Shown one piece after another: positions 35,666 to 46,200 of a DNA stretch of 52,307 bases. A program made the translations under genes and the position numbers. A model generated the notes under the pieces. That model had not been told where the DNA came from, searched no databases, and saw only the letters and a program-made list of their open reading frames with translations. This stretch comes from Candidatus Eiseniibacteriota bacterium (GTDB taxonomy: Bacteria; Eisenbacteria; RBG-16-71-46), in the NCBI GenBank assembly GCA_016223045.1, contig JACRPT010000093.1:1-52307 (forward strand). Direction: 5' to 3'. Positions within the stretch are counted from its first letter, which is position 1, and each line of letters opens with the position of its first letter.

Positions 35666-36496
35666 ACGGGTGTTGTGGCATCCGCACCGCATCCCAGGCT
35701 GACGCCACTCGCACCCCAGCGCTACGCGCTTCAACTCACCATCGGGCAGGCCACGCACGACAAGCTGCGCTACGCCCAGGCGCTGCTCGGTCACCAGCTC
35801 CCCTCGGGAGACCTCGCCCGGGTGCTCGACCGGGCGCTCGAGGCGCTGATCGAGCAGCTCGAGCGGCGCAAGTTCGCGGCGACATCGAAGCCGCACGTCC
35901 GGCGGGTACCCCGCAGCGCGAGCGCCAACCCGCGCTACATCCCGGCGGAGGTCAAGCGCGCGGTCTGGGAGCGCGATGGCGGCCGGTGCACCTTCGTCGG
36001 CGACACCGGCCACCGCTGCCCGGCGCGGAAGCTCCTGGAGTTCGATCACGTCGAGGAGGTGGCGCGCGGGGGCCGCGCGACGGTGGCGGGGATCCGGCTG
36101 CGCTGCCGGGCACATAACCAGTACGCCGCCGAGTGCACCTTCGGCGCCGACTTCATGAACCACCAGCGCGCGGCGGCGCGAGAAGCGGCAGCGGCACGTG
36201 CGCAGGCCGCGGCGGCCCGACGCGCTGCGGCTCGAGAGGCGGCGGAGGCACGCGCACGCGCGGAGGAGGTGCGCACGCGGGCTGTGGCGGGGGCGGCGCG
36301 AGCTCGTGCCGCCGCGGCGGAGGTGATCCCGTATCTGCGAGGGCTCGGGTTCCGCGCCGACGAGGCGCGCCGTGCCGCCACACGGTGCGAGTCGGTTCCC
36401 GACGCCTCGTTGGAGGAGCGGGTGCGCGTCGCGCTGTCCTGCTTCGCGAAACCTCCCCGGGGCCGAGCCGTGAGGATGCTGCAGACGGCGACCTGA
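35666..36496 (+). pseudogene. HNH endonuclease-like gene, 3' part (interrupted by IS)
   Basis: The 276 residues continue the interrupted HNH protein. First is a conserved LTPLAPQRYALQLTIGQATHDKLRYAQALLGH segment. The HNH nuclease core follows: YIPAEVKRAVWERDGGRCTF ... LLEFDHVEEVARGG ... GIRLRCRAHNQ, with the metal/catalytic His in FDH and the final H/N in CRAHNQ. An alanine/arginine-rich coiled coil and a C-terminal helical part (LRGLGFRADEARRAA) end it. An internal GTG at 35675 could start translation of this half alone. Without the N-terminal half it is probably non-functional unless the IS excises. Confidence 0.82.
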
Positions 36497-36607
36497 CGCG
36501 CCGGAGCGGGCGGCCTCAGGGACGCTCTGCCCAGGGAGATCCCGCTCGAAGCTGCTTCTCGATCCACACGAAAGCCGGATGAGCCCGGGAAGGCGAGAAG
36601 CCCGAAC

Positions 36608-37198
36608 TCAGCCACCCCGTCGCGGCAGGTAGTCGCGGAAGCTCGGGTCCGCTTTCCACCCGGGCACGGGCGGAGTGTGGTCCGCGCGTGGCGCGAAGGC
36701 CGAGTGCTCGATCAGCCGCATGCGGTGGATGTAGCGCGGGCAGTTCGGGAAGATGCGATCGGCGGTGACGCGCACCACGAGCTGACCGCCCGGCCAGCCG
36801 GGGAGCAGCGGGTCGTCCGCGCTCGCGCGCGCCACGCCCTCGACGCGCAGGCGCCGGGGCTGCTCGAAGTCCAGGAACAGGAGCTGGACGCAGGGATTCA
36901 CCAGCAGGTTGCCGAGGCTCCGGAACATGCCGTTGCCGTCGTAGTCGGCCCACGCCACGGTGCGCTCGTCCAGCACGCGCACGAAGCCCGGCAGCCCGCC
37001 CTTGTACGAGCAGTCGGGAACGCCGTGCGCGTCGGCGGTGGCGAGGAAGAACATCGCGCTGCGCTCGACGAAGGCGCGGTCGGCGTCGGTGAACGCGGTG
37101 TGCGCCGTGATCTGCTCGAGCCGGTCGGCGATGCGCCGCGAGTCGAAGCGATCCTGAAGCTCGCGGTGGCCTTCGTGGTACATCGGTCGGCTGCTCAT
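36608..37198 (-). CDS. pyridoxamine 5'-phosphate oxidase-like flavoprotein
   Basis: The 196-residue protein has a PPOX/FMN-binding split-barrel pattern: MFFLATADAHGVPDCSYKGGLPGFVRVLDERTVAWADYDGNGM, then GNLLVNPCVQLLFLDF and LRVEGVAR. The C-terminus CPRYIHRMRLIEHSAFAP is typical of the ~200-residue branch of this family. It binds FMN, F420 or haem in related proteins; the substrate is unknown. Its ATG overlaps the nitrilase stop (ATGA), and AGAGGAGG precedes it. It is co-transcribed behind the nitrilase. Confidence 0.85.
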   Translation of the reverse strand: MSSRPMYHEGHRELQDRFDSRRIADRLEQITAHTAFTDADRAFVERSAMFFLATADAHGVPDCSYKGGLPGFVRVLDERTVAWADYDGNGMFRSLGNLLVNPCVQLLFLDFEQPRRLRVEGVARASADDPLLPGWPGGQLVVRVTADRIFPNCPRYIHRMRLIEHSAFAPRADHTPPVPGWKADPSFRDYLPRRGG

Positions 37199-38187
37199 CG
37201 CCCCTCCTCTGCATGCGCGGACGGCGTCTCGGATGGGATCGGCGCGGCCTCCGCGATCATGGGGCGCGGTGTCCGCCGCACCGCGAACTCGAATACGTCC
37301 GGCCGCGCGTAGTGGCCGGCCGCGTCGAACATCCAGCGCGGCCCGGTCATGCGGCGCGGGTCCAGCTCGGCGACGAGGATGTCCTGCTGCTCGTGCAGCG
37401 GACCGGCGATGAAGTTGCCGTCCGGATCCACCACGGCGCTGTCGCCGGCATTGATCCACTCGCGACCCGCCGGGTAGAGGCGCTTGAAGGCGAAGCGCTC
37501 CGGGATATCGTCCACCCGCAGCGCCTGGCAGCAGCCGATGACGACTGCGCGGCCCTCCTTCCCGATGTGGCGCAGGGTCGAGAGCCACGGCTCGCCGCGA
37601 TCCCAGGTCGCCGCGACCAGGATCTGCACGCCCCACGCATACATCGCGTAGCGCGCGAGCGGCATGTAGTTCTCCCAGCAGAGGAGGCCGCCGAGCCTGC
37701 CGAGCGGCGTGTCGTAGACGCGCAGCGTACTGCCGTCGCCCTGCGCCCACATCAGGCGCTCACCGCCGGTCGGGATGAGCTTGCGGTGCTTGCCGGCCAG
37801 GTTGCCGTCCGCGTCGAAGAACAGCAGCGTGTTGTAGAGGGAGCTGCCGCTCGCCTCGGCGTTGCGCTCGTTGACCCCGATGACGACCCACGCGCCGGCG
37901 GCGCGCGCCGCGCGGCCCAGCCGCTCGGTCGCGGGGCCCGGCACGTCCACCGCGTTCGCCACGAGCTCGGCGTAGAGATCGTTGATGGCGGCGCGCTCGC
38001 GCGGGGGCAGCAGCCACACCCAGTCCGGGTAGCCGGGCACGAACGCCTCGGGGAAGACGATGAGCCGCGCGCCGGCGCGGGCCCCGGCCGCGATCAGGCC
38101 GCAGGCCTTCTCGACGGTGGCGTCGCGATCGAGGAACACCGGTGCCGCCTGGACGGCGGCGAGCTTAAGGGGCTGCGCGGAGGCCAT
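37195..38187 (-). CDS. nitrilase (carbon-nitrogen hydrolase)
   Basis: The 330-residue cytosolic enzyme has the catalytic triad Glu47 (VFPEAFVPGYPDW), Lys136 (KHRKLIPT) and Cys170 (GGLLCWENYMPLAR). The PGYPDW and CWENYMP signatures are those of true nitrilases rather than amidases. It converts organonitriles to acids and ammonia; the natural nitrile cannot be inferred. It is the first gene of a two-gene operon with the PPOX flavoprotein and is divergent from the lipoprotein gene at 38290. Confidence 0.93.
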   Translation of the reverse strand: MASAQPLKLAAVQAAPVFLDRDATVEKACGLIAAGARAGARLIVFPEAFVPGYPDWVWLLPPRERAAINDLYAELVANAVDVPGPATERLGRAARAAGAWVVIGVNERNAEASGSSLYNTLLFFDADGNLAGKHRKLIPTGGERLMWAQGDGSTLRVYDTPLGRLGGLLCWENYMPLARYAMYAWGVQILVAATWDRGEPWLSTLRHIGKEGRAVVIGCCQALRVDDIPERFAFKRLYPAGREWINAGDSAVVDPDGNFIAGPLHEQQDILVAELDPRRMTGPRWMFDAAGHYARPDVFEFAVRRTPRPMIAEAAPIPSETPSAHAEEGR

Positions 38188-38208
38188 GGGAACCCCTGAG
38201 TTTGGTCG

Positions 38209-38237
38209 TTGAAGGGCCGTGGGGGAGCGACTATCAT
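38209..38237 (+). promoter_or_regulatory. sigma-70-type promoter of the large lipoprotein gene
   Basis: TTGAAG (38209-38214), 17-nt spacer, TATCAT (38232-38237), about 52 nt before the ATG at 38290. Confidence 0.65.
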
Positions 38238-38289
38238 TGCGGCAGTCGTATTGACGCACCCCGACCGGGTTCACCGCAAGGAAGAAGCG

Positions 38290-40632
38290 ATGCGAGCGAC
38301 CGCGCGCATCGTTCCGGCAGCCTGCGTCGTGCTGGCGCTCCTCGCCTCCGCGGGCTGCGGGAACCGGCTGCAGAGGACCCTCGGGCTCCCGAACCAGTCC
38401 CCGGAGGTACGGCTCACCAGCACCCTGCTCTCGTCTCCGGACGACGCCAGCGTGTCCCACCGCCTGAGCTGGACCGCGTCCGACCCCGACGGGCGCGTGG
38501 ACCGCTGCCTGATCGCCGAGGACCCGGCGGGCGACGACCCGGCCGCGGGCGGTTGGGCCGCCACGGTGGAGCGCACGCGCGTGCTCTCGTTCCGCCGCGT
38601 CCCGCTCGGCGCGGCTGCACCCGCCGACCGCCCGGCGCGCGACTTCCGCGTGTTCGCGGTGCGCGCGGTGGACGACCGCGGCGCGCTGTCGGTGCCGGTG
38701 AAGCGCGCGTTCTTCGGCGACGACGTGGCGCCCAGCGTGCGGATCACCTCGCCGGTGCCGAGCCCGCTCTACTCGCCCTACGTCCCGCCCAACCCGGTCA
38801 TCCGCTGGCAGGGGAGCGACCCCGACGGGCGCCACGGGCTGCCCGAGAAGTACAAGTTCAGGCTGTTCAGGCTCGGCCCCGACTACCCGTTCGACGTGTG
38901 GTTCCGGGACCCGGACTCGCTGCGGCGGACGTTCGCCCCGACGTTTCCCGGCTGGGACTCGGTGAACTGGAAGACCACGGAGGTCCAGCTCGCGAATCTG
39001 GAACCGCAGCAGGAGTACCTGTTCGTCATCACGGCGATCGACGACCAGGGCGCCTACGACCCGCTCTTCACGCAGAGTACGAACATGCTGAGGATGCGCG
39101 TGGCGGACCCCGCCGCGATCGGGCCGCTCATCACCCTCTTCCAGCCGGGGTTCAACTACACCTACGCGAGCGGCGGCTACAACACGGATCCGTCCCGCGC
39201 GGTGAGGACCGCGGTGCTGGCGGGCTCTCCGGTGACCGTCAACTGGTTCGCGACGCCGTTGCCGGGGAGCACCATCACGGGGTACCGGTGGACTCTGGAC
39301 ATCGTCAGTCCCGACGATTCGACCAGGCGCCACGGGCCGCACGACCTGAGCCACTGGAGCGCCTGGAGCATGGACGCCTCGGTCAGCGTCGGACCGTTCG
39401 CCGGCGACGCCGGCAGCGTCCCCGAGATCCACCAGCTCTACGTCGAGGCGCGGGACAGCAACGGGTTCATCAGCCTGGGCTGGCTCGTGATCGAGGTGGT
39501 GCGCCCCACCTTCGCCAGGGATCTGCTCATCGTGGACGACACGCGCCTGGCACCCGACTGGCGCGTGAGTCGCCCACCCGCCAGCAGCCCGGACAGCCTG
39601 CAGGCGCCACACGGGTCGTGGCCGTCTGCGGCCGAGCTGGACACCTTCCTCTACGCGGTGGGCGGCGTGCGCTGGCGGATGACACCGAACGGCACGCTGA
39701 GTCCCTCTGGCGTCTTCAAGGGCTACCGCTTCGACACGCTCGGGACGCGGCGCGGGCTCGGGGATCCGACCGTCCCGCTCGCGCTCCTCGGGCAGTACCG
39801 GCACATCATCTGGTATGTGGATGGCGCCTCGTCGATGTACGAGATGACCGCCCTCGGGTACATGTCCGCTCCGAACCACGTGAACACGCTCGGGGCGTGG
39901 GTGGCCGCGGGCGGCAAGCTGTGGGCGATGGGCGGCGGGTTCGGCAACGCCACCAACGGGCCGTGGAACAACCCCGTCAACGACCTGCTCGGCAGGATCT
40001 ACACCTCGCAGGGCACACGGCCCGATCTGGTCGCCGGCCGGTTCATGTACGACCTCACCCACTGGCGCAGCGCATTCGCCGTGAAGCTCGGTATCCCGGG
40101 CGTGCGCATCGAGCGCTCGCCATTCCCGATCGGAGGCTGGGACGGCGCCCCATCCTACGCGCTGCTCCCGGCCTGGCTGCGGCCGCGCTCACCCGCTACC
40201 GATCCCCTGCCACCGCTGCGCGGCTCGAGCTTCTACACGCAGTCCGTGGACCTCGAGTACCTGAGCCTGCCGAACGAGATCCTGGAGGCGAAGAACCCCT
40301 CGCCACGCCACCAGCACGACATCCAGGCGCTCGACACGCTCTGCGTGGCCTCCGGCGCCCTGTTGCCCGAGCCGGGACCGGACCCCGCAGTGGACCGCTT
40401 CGTCAACCCGTGCATGACCTACTACCACGGCGTCGACAATGGCCCGGTGGTGTTCAGCGGGTTCGGGATCTGGAGCTTCGCGCGCCCCGATTGCGAGCGC
40501 CTGGTGGACGCGGTGCTGCAGGGGATCTGGGGATTGTCGCGCGAGAGCGGGACGACCGCCTCCGGCGTCCGCCAGGCGCGGCGCCAGCCGCCGCAGCCGC
40601 CCGGCCCGGTCAGCGTGCGAACGCGGAGGTAG
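38290..40632 (+). CDS. large surface lipoprotein with Ig/Fn3-like domains
   Basis: The 780-residue protein has a lipoprotein signal peptide with lipobox ASAGC. Several beta-sandwich modules follow. SHRLSWTASDPDGRVDRCLI and PVIRWQGSDPDGRHGLPEKYKFRL are Fn3/cadherin-like, and ITAIDDQGAYDP and YVEARDSNGFIS end further modules. From ~residue 410 (RDLLIVDDTRLAPDW) there is an alpha/beta-looking domain with conserved HIIWYVDGAS and WVAAGGKLWAMGGGFG segments, resembling domains of large FCB lipoproteins of unknown function. A disordered Pro/Arg tail ends it. It overlaps tail-to-tail with the acetyltransferase gene by 23 bp. Confidence 0.75.
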   Translation: MRATARIVPAACVVLALLASAGCGNRLQRTLGLPNQSPEVRLTSTLLSSPDDASVSHRLSWTASDPDGRVDRCLIAEDPAGDDPAAGGWAATVERTRVLSFRRVPLGAAAPADRPARDFRVFAVRAVDDRGALSVPVKRAFFGDDVAPSVRITSPVPSPLYSPYVPPNPVIRWQGSDPDGRHGLPEKYKFRLFRLGPDYPFDVWFRDPDSLRRTFAPTFPGWDSVNWKTTEVQLANLEPQQEYLFVITAIDDQGAYDPLFTQSTNMLRMRVADPAAIGPLITLFQPGFNYTYASGGYNTDPSRAVRTAVLAGSPVTVNWFATPLPGSTITGYRWTLDIVSPDDSTRRHGPHDLSHWSAWSMDASVSVGPFAGDAGSVPEIHQLYVEARDSNGFISLGWLVIEVVRPTFARDLLIVDDTRLAPDWRVSRPPASSPDSLQAPHGSWPSAAELDTFLYAVGGVRWRMTPNGTLSPSGVFKGYRFDTLGTRRGLGDPTVPLALLGQYRHIIWYVDGASSMYEMTALGYMSAPNHVNTLGAWVAAGGKLWAMGGGFGNATNGPWNNPVNDLLGRIYTSQGTRPDLVAGRFMYDLTHWRSAFAVKLGIPGVRIERSPFPIGGWDGAPSYALLPAWLRPRSPATDPLPPLRGSSFYTQSVDLEYLSLPNEILEAKNPSPRHQHDIQALDTLCVASGALLPEPGPDPAVDRFVNPCMTYYHGVDNGPVVFSGFGIWSFARPDCERLVDAVLQGIWGLSRESGTTASGVRQARRQPPQPPGPVSVRTRR

Positions 40633-41230
40633 CCGGCGGATACTCGCGCCGCATCATCTCCTCGAGCCGCGCGCGCACCGCGGGCCACTCCTCGTCCACG
40701 ATGCTGTAACAGACGCTGTCGCGCACCGTGCCGCGCTCGGTGAGCATGTGCTTGCGGAGCGTGCCTTCCTCCCGGCAGCCGATGCGCAGCATGGCGTCCC
40801 GCGAGCGCCGGTTGAGCGCGTCGGTCTTCAGCTCGACCCGCAGGCAGCCCCAGGTCTCGAAGGCGTGGCGCAGCATCAGGTACTTGGCCTCGGTATTGAT
40901 TGCGCTGCGCTGCCAGCCGCGCCCGATCCAGGTCCAGCCGATCTCGACACGCCGATGCGGGACCGCGATGCTCCCGAAGCGCGTGCTGCCGACCGCGCGG
41001 CCGGCGGCGCGGGCCACGGTGGCGAAGGGCAGCGCGCGGCCCTCGGCCCGCTCCTGCAACGCGCTCTCGAGGTAGCTCCGCAGGTCCCCGGGGCTCCGCA
41101 CGTCCACCGTGCTCCAGCACCACAGGTCCTGGTCGAGCCCCACGCGGCACAGGTCGTCGAAGTGCCGCTCGAGCGAGAGCGGCTCGAGGCGGACCTGCGG
41201 ACCTTCGAGGGTGACGGGCTCGATCTTCAT
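40610..41230 (-). CDS. GNAT family N-acetyltransferase (RimJ/RimL-like)
   Basis: The 206-residue protein starts VTLEGPQVRLEPLSLERHFDDL. It contains IGWTWIGRGWQRSAINTEAKYLMLRHAFE, the acetyl-CoA-binding region, and CLRVELKTDALNRRSRDAMLRIGCREEGTLRKHM, as in protein/small-molecule GNATs of the RimJ type. An in-frame ATG 15 nt upstream (41245) is an alternative start; neither has a strong ribosome site. Substrate unknown. The last 23 bp are shared antisense with the end of the lipoprotein gene. Confidence 0.88.
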   Translation of the reverse strand: MKIEPVTLEGPQVRLEPLSLERHFDDLCRVGLDQDLWCWSTVDVRSPGDLRSYLESALQERAEGRALPFATVARAAGRAVGSTRFGSIAVPHRRVEIGWTWIGRGWQRSAINTEAKYLMLRHAFETWGCLRVELKTDALNRRSRDAMLRIGCREEGTLRKHMLTERGTVRDSVCYSIVDEEWPAVRARLEEMMRREYPPATSAFAR

Positions 41231-41365
41231 GACGGGTGGGCGCATGGGGTCTCGATGCGGAACGCAATGCGGATGACGCGGCGCATTGTACCGCAGCGCG
41301 TCGCGACGCGGCGGCCGGGCGCTCGCCTCGTAAGAACAGGCTGGTGGGGGCGGCGGCGACCACGG

Positions 41366-41371
41366 TAGACT
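41366..41371 (+). promoter_or_regulatory. putative -10 box TAGACT upstream of the protease
   Basis: CACGGTAGACTTG lies 64 nt before the GTG start of the subtilisin-like protease. No clear -35. Confidence 0.45.
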
Positions 41372-41434
41372 TGTGGCGGTCGGCAAGCTGCGCCGGCCCC
41401 ACCTCTCTCTCGACCCCCCACCGGGAGGCCAGCC

Positions 41435-43159
41435 GTGAACCGAGTCCCCCTGATCGCGCCGCTCGTCTTCGCCCTGGCTGCCGCCCCGATCCACGCCGCG
41501 CCGCCCACCGCGACTCCCCGCCCGCCCGCCACGCCCCACACCATGCCCTGCGCGGCGGGCGAGCTGCTCTTCGTAGTGGACGCGGACCGCGCCACGGCGG
41601 CCGCCCCGTTCGCGCTGGTGGAAGCGCGCGCGCAGGAGCTGCTCGCGCGCTTCGGGCTCGAGCGCCTCGAGCCGGTCGGTCCCGCGCGCGGCGCGAGCGG
41701 CGTGCGCGTGCTCAAGGCCCGCAGCGCCCGGCCGGGATTCGACCCGATCGCGGCGGGACGCGCGCTCCAGGCCACCGGCGCGTTCCGCGCCGTGTGCCCG
41801 AACTACCGGCTGTCGCTCTTCAACACCCTCCCGAACGACCCCGACCTCCCGTTCCAGTGGTACGTGGACGACGGCGGCGTCGCCGACGTGCGGCTGCCGG
41901 CAGCGTGGGACATCGAGCGCGGCGACTCCTCGATCGTCATCGCCATCATGGACACGGGCGTGGACACGGGACACCCCGACCTCGCGGGGCACGTCTGGCA
42001 GAACCCCGGCGAGATCCCGGTGAACGGCGTGGACGACGACGGGAACGGCTTCGTGGACGACGTCGCCGGCTGGGACTTCGGCCGGGGCGACAACGATCCG
42101 AATCCGGAATACACGCAGGACGCGAGCGGGCTCGATGTGGGCTTCCACGGCAGCTTCGTCGCCGGGATCGCTTCGGCAGAGACCAACAACGCCGAGGGCA
42201 TCGCGGGCGCGACCTGGAGCTGCCGGCTCATGCCGCTCAAGGTCTCGCACCCCGACAGCGGCATCACCTCCGAGGCGGTGGCGGGCGCGTTCGCCTACGC
42301 CGCCGACCAGCGCGTCGCGGTGCTCAACATGAGCCTCGGCGGCCCGGGCGACCCGGGCGTGCCGGAGTTCTTCCAGGCGCTGGTGGACATGGCGAACGCC
42401 GCCGGGGTCGTGTGCGTGGCGGCGGCGGGCAACGACGGCGACAGCGTGCGCACCTATCCCGCGGCCGCGAGCGGCGTCATCGCCGTGGCCGCGACCGACG
42501 ACGCGAACGCGCGCGCCTCGTTCTCGAACTGGGGATCGTGGGTGGACGTCGCGGCGCCCGGCAGCCTGATGTGGTCGAGCATCTGCCGCAACTACACCTT
42601 CACCGACCTCGACCAGATCTTCTACATCTTCCTGTTCGGCTGGGACGGCGTGCGGCCGTACATGTACGGCGACGGCACTTCGTTCGCCTGCCCGCTGACC
42701 GCGGGGGTGTGCGCACTCGTCCGCTCCCGATACCCGTGGATGACGCCGGCGCAGGTGGCGGGGCACCTCATCGCCACCGGCGACCCTGTGACCTACGACC
42801 GGCCGATCGGCCCGCGCGTGAACGCGTATCGCGCGGTGAGCACGATCCCGCTGGCGGTGGAGCCGGCCACGCTCCGCGAGCGCCCGAGCCTCGATGCCGT
42901 GGCGCCCAACCCCGTCGGCGCGTCCACGACGCTGCGCTTCACGCTCGCCGCGACCGGGCCTGCGCGGCTCGAGGTGCTCGACTGCGCGGGGCGCCACGTG
43001 CGCGACCTCGCGCGCGGGACGCTCGACGCCGGCCCGCACGCGACCGTCTGGGACGGCCACGACGACGGCGGCCGCCGGCTCGCGGGCGGGATCTACTTCC
43101 TGCGGCTCCGGAGCGGAGACGGGACCGCGCAGGGGAAGCTGGTGCTGCTGGGGCGCTGA
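41435..43159 (+). CDS. secreted subtilisin-like serine protease (S8) with C-terminal sorting domain
   Basis: The 574-residue protein has a signal peptide (VPLIAPLVFALAAAPIHA) and a pro-domain to ~130. The catalytic domain has Asp173 (IMDTGVDTGHPDL), His238 (FHGSFVAGI), the oxyanion Asn333 (AAGND) and Ser416 (GDGTSFACP). A DDGNGFVDDVAGWDF insert is typical of bacteroidete-like S8 proteases. The last ~75 residues (VAPNPVGASTTLRF, GIYFLRLRSG, KLVLLGR) form a FlgD/type IX-like domain, suggesting export to the surface or medium. The GTG start follows GGGAGG. Confidence 0.93.
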   Translation: MNRVPLIAPLVFALAAAPIHAAPPTATPRPPATPHTMPCAAGELLFVVDADRATAAAPFALVEARAQELLARFGLERLEPVGPARGASGVRVLKARSARPGFDPIAAGRALQATGAFRAVCPNYRLSLFNTLPNDPDLPFQWYVDDGGVADVRLPAAWDIERGDSSIVIAIMDTGVDTGHPDLAGHVWQNPGEIPVNGVDDDGNGFVDDVAGWDFGRGDNDPNPEYTQDASGLDVGFHGSFVAGIASAETNNAEGIAGATWSCRLMPLKVSHPDSGITSEAVAGAFAYAADQRVAVLNMSLGGPGDPGVPEFFQALVDMANAAGVVCVAAAGNDGDSVRTYPAAASGVIAVAATDDANARASFSNWGSWVDVAAPGSLMWSSICRNYTFTDLDQIFYIFLFGWDGVRPYMYGDGTSFACPLTAGVCALVRSRYPWMTPAQVAGHLIATGDPVTYDRPIGPRVNAYRAVSTIPLAVEPATLRERPSLDAVAPNPVGASTTLRFTLAATGPARLEVLDCAGRHVRDLARGTLDAGPHATVWDGHDDGGRRLAGGIYFLRLRSGDGTAQGKLVLLGR

Positions 43160-43201
43160 CGGACTGCGGTCCGTCCGCCGCTCCGCGCGCCGGGAACCGG
43201 T

Positions 43202-43222
43202 CCGGTCGTCGCAGCCGACCGG
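43202..43222. terminator. hairpin between convergent protease and kinase genes
   Basis: CCGGTCG / CGACCGG, a perfect 7-bp stem with a 7-nt loop, in the 67-bp gap between the two stops. No T-run. Confidence 0.4.
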
Positions 43223-43226
43223 GGCG

Positions 43227-46200
43227 TTACCGGTCTCTGGCCAGCGACCGCCCGCGGGCCAGGACCTGCTCGGCGCGCGCGATGAGCGGGTCGGGCCGGC
43301 CGGGCTGGCGCCGCAGCACGGGCAGGCCCGGGGCGATCAGTGAGTCCGCCGAATCGCCCGCGCCTTGCGCGGCGCGGCAGAGTCCGAGCGCGACCGCGGC
43401 CTCGGCGGTGCGCCCGTCCTGCGCACCGAACGCCGCCGAGCGCACCGCCAGCGCGTCGCGCAGGTACGGTTCCGCCTCCCGCGGTCTCCCCATCAGCACC
43501 AGCAGGCGCCCGATCCCCACGAACGCCTCGGCGCTCTGCGGGCTGGGCTTCGGGAACACGCGGGCGTCGATCGCGACCGCCCGGCGGTAGAGCGGCAGGC
43601 TCTCGCCGTGGCGCCCCTGGTCGCGCAGCAGACCCGCCAGTGCTTCGGCGCTCTGGGCGACGGGCGCCGTGCTGTCGCCCAGCAGCCGTCCGCGCATCTC
43701 GAGTGCGCGGCGCAGCTCGCTCTCGGCGATGTCGTCCCGGCCCACCAGATGGTGCAGCACGCCGAGGTTGTGGTAGCTGTTCGCGACGTCGGCGTCGTCC
43801 TCCCCCAGGATCGAGCGCCGCCGGGCGAGCACGCCCGCCAGGACGCGCTCCGACTCCTGGTAGCGGCCCATGGCGCGCAGCACCGCGCCGATGTTGCCTT
43901 CCATGTTGAGCGTGCCCGGGTGCTGGCCGCCATGGACGCGGCGGAAGCTCTCGAAGGCCTCCCGGAAGTGCTGCAGCGCTCTCTCGAACTCATGCCGCTG
44001 GTAGTAGAGGATGGCCAGGTTGTTCGTGCTGCGCGCCACGTCCGGGTGGTCGGAGCCGAGGGCATGGCGTTCGATCGCGAGGGCTTCCTCGTACATGGAC
44101 GCGGCGCCCGCGTGGTCACCCTGGTCCCGCTTCAGGTTCGCGAAGTTCCCGAGGGTGTGGGCGATGTCGAGGTGCATCGGGTCCAGGATCTTCCGGCGGA
44201 TCCGCAGCGCCTCCTCGTGGAGCCGGACGGCCTCACCGGTCCGCCCCAGGTTCTGCAGCGCCAGGGCCAGGTTCTCGGCGACCGTCGCCGTCGCCGGATG
44301 CTCGCTGCCGAGCACCCTGCGGCGGATCTCCAGGGCCCGGCGCAGGAGCGGGACCGCGTCGGCCGGGCGCTGCCGCGCCTGCAGCACGACGCCCAGGTTA
44401 TCGAGATCGGTGGCCACGTTCGCGCTCTCCTCGCCGAACAGCGCCCGGTCGATGGCCAGCGCCCGGCTGTGCAGCGCCTCGGCGCTGTCGGGCCGACCGG
44501 CGTGATCGTACGTGGCCGCGAGGTTGGACAACGTCGCCGCCACCTCCGCGCGTCGCTCGCCCGGTTGCCGCTGCTGGATCGCGAGGGCCTCCCGCAGCGC
44601 CGCGATCGCGGCGTCGTACCTGGCCTCGGCATCGAGGACCTGCCCCAGGCGGCTGAGGCTGTGCGCGACCTGCACGTGCTCCCGCCCGAGCGTGCGCCGG
44701 CCCAGCTCGGTGGCGCGCACGAGCACCGACTCGGCGCGGGCGTACTCGCTCAGCTGGTAGTAGACGCCGCCGATCAGGTCGAGCATCTCGGCCTGCACCG
44801 CGGGCTGGCCCTTCAGCTCGCGCTCCACCCGGCCGGCGCCGCGCTCGAGCAGCTCGCGCGCCGTGATGTTCGCGCCCCGCGACTGCTCGGGATCGGACAC
44901 CTGGAAGAGCCCCAGCGCGAAGTCCTTGATCTCGCTCGCCTTTCTGGCCTCGAGCAGCGCCCGGTCCCGCTCGCGCGCCGCCACGTGTGCCTGCCACGTC
45001 GTCCCGATCAGCCCCGCCACGATCGAGAGCGCCACCAGCGCGCCCGCGGTGACGGCGGCGCGGTTCCGGCGCACGAACTTGCCCGCGCGGTAGCCCCAGG
45101 TGGGACGGGTCGCGCGGACCGGGCGGCCCGCGCGCCAGCGCGTCAGGTCGTCGCGCAGCGCCTCGACGGAGGGATAGCGCCGCTCGGGCTCGTTGCGGAG
45201 CGCCATCAGCACGATGTCGTCGAGGTCGCCCTTGAGGCGCCCCCGCCAGGCGCCCGGCCCGGCGGTCGCCTCCCCCGGGACCGGACCCGCGCGCGCCCGT
45301 GCCTCGCGACCCCGCCGTGCGGCCGCGGTGCTCGGCGGCTCGGGTTCCTCATCGAGGGTCGCGTTCTCCGCCCCGGCGTGAGTTGTGTCGCGGCGCCGGT
45401 GCGGTCGCCCGCCGGTGAGCAGCTCGTAGAGCACGACACCGAGCGCGTACACGTCGGTCGCGGTGGTCGGCGGCTCGCCACGGAGCTGCTCCGGCGCCGC
45501 ATAGTCGGGCGTCAGGCGCGGCGCCATCGTCATCGTCTTCGCCGCCTCGCCGCCTCCGGGCGCGAGGACCTTCGCGATCCCGAAGTCGAGCAGCTTGACG
45601 GCGCCCTCGGAGACCATGATGTTGCCGGGCTTGAGATCGCGGTGGACCACCAGATTGCGGTGCGCGTACTGGACCGCCTCGCAGACCTGGTCGAAGAGCC
45701 TCAGTGCCGCGTCGAGGCCGAGGCCGCGGCTGCGGCAATGCTCGGTGAGCGGCACGCCTTCGACGTACTCCATCGCGATGTACGGGAGGCCCTCGTCGGT
45801 GACGCCGCCGTCCACCAGGCGCGCGATGTGAGGATGCTCGAGCCGGGCCAGGATCTGGCGCTCCTGCTGGAAGCGGCCGACGATCTCGTCGGTGTCGAGC
45901 CCGCGCTTGATCAGCTTGAGCGCCACGCGCTGCTCGAACTGCCCGTCGGCGCGCTCCGCGAGATAGACCACCCCCATGCCGCCGCGCCCGATCTCCCGCA
46001 GGATGCGCCATGACCCGACGCGATCCACCTTCGCGCGGGTCTCCCGGCCCTCGTCCTCCTCCAGCAGGCCGGGGACACTGTCCAGGACGGGACGATCGAG
46101 CAGCGACCCGGACACGGCGTCGGCCGCGAGCAGCATGTCCACGCGCGCGCGCAGGCCGGGGTCCCCGGCGCACGCGCGGTCGAGGAATGCCGAGCGCTCG

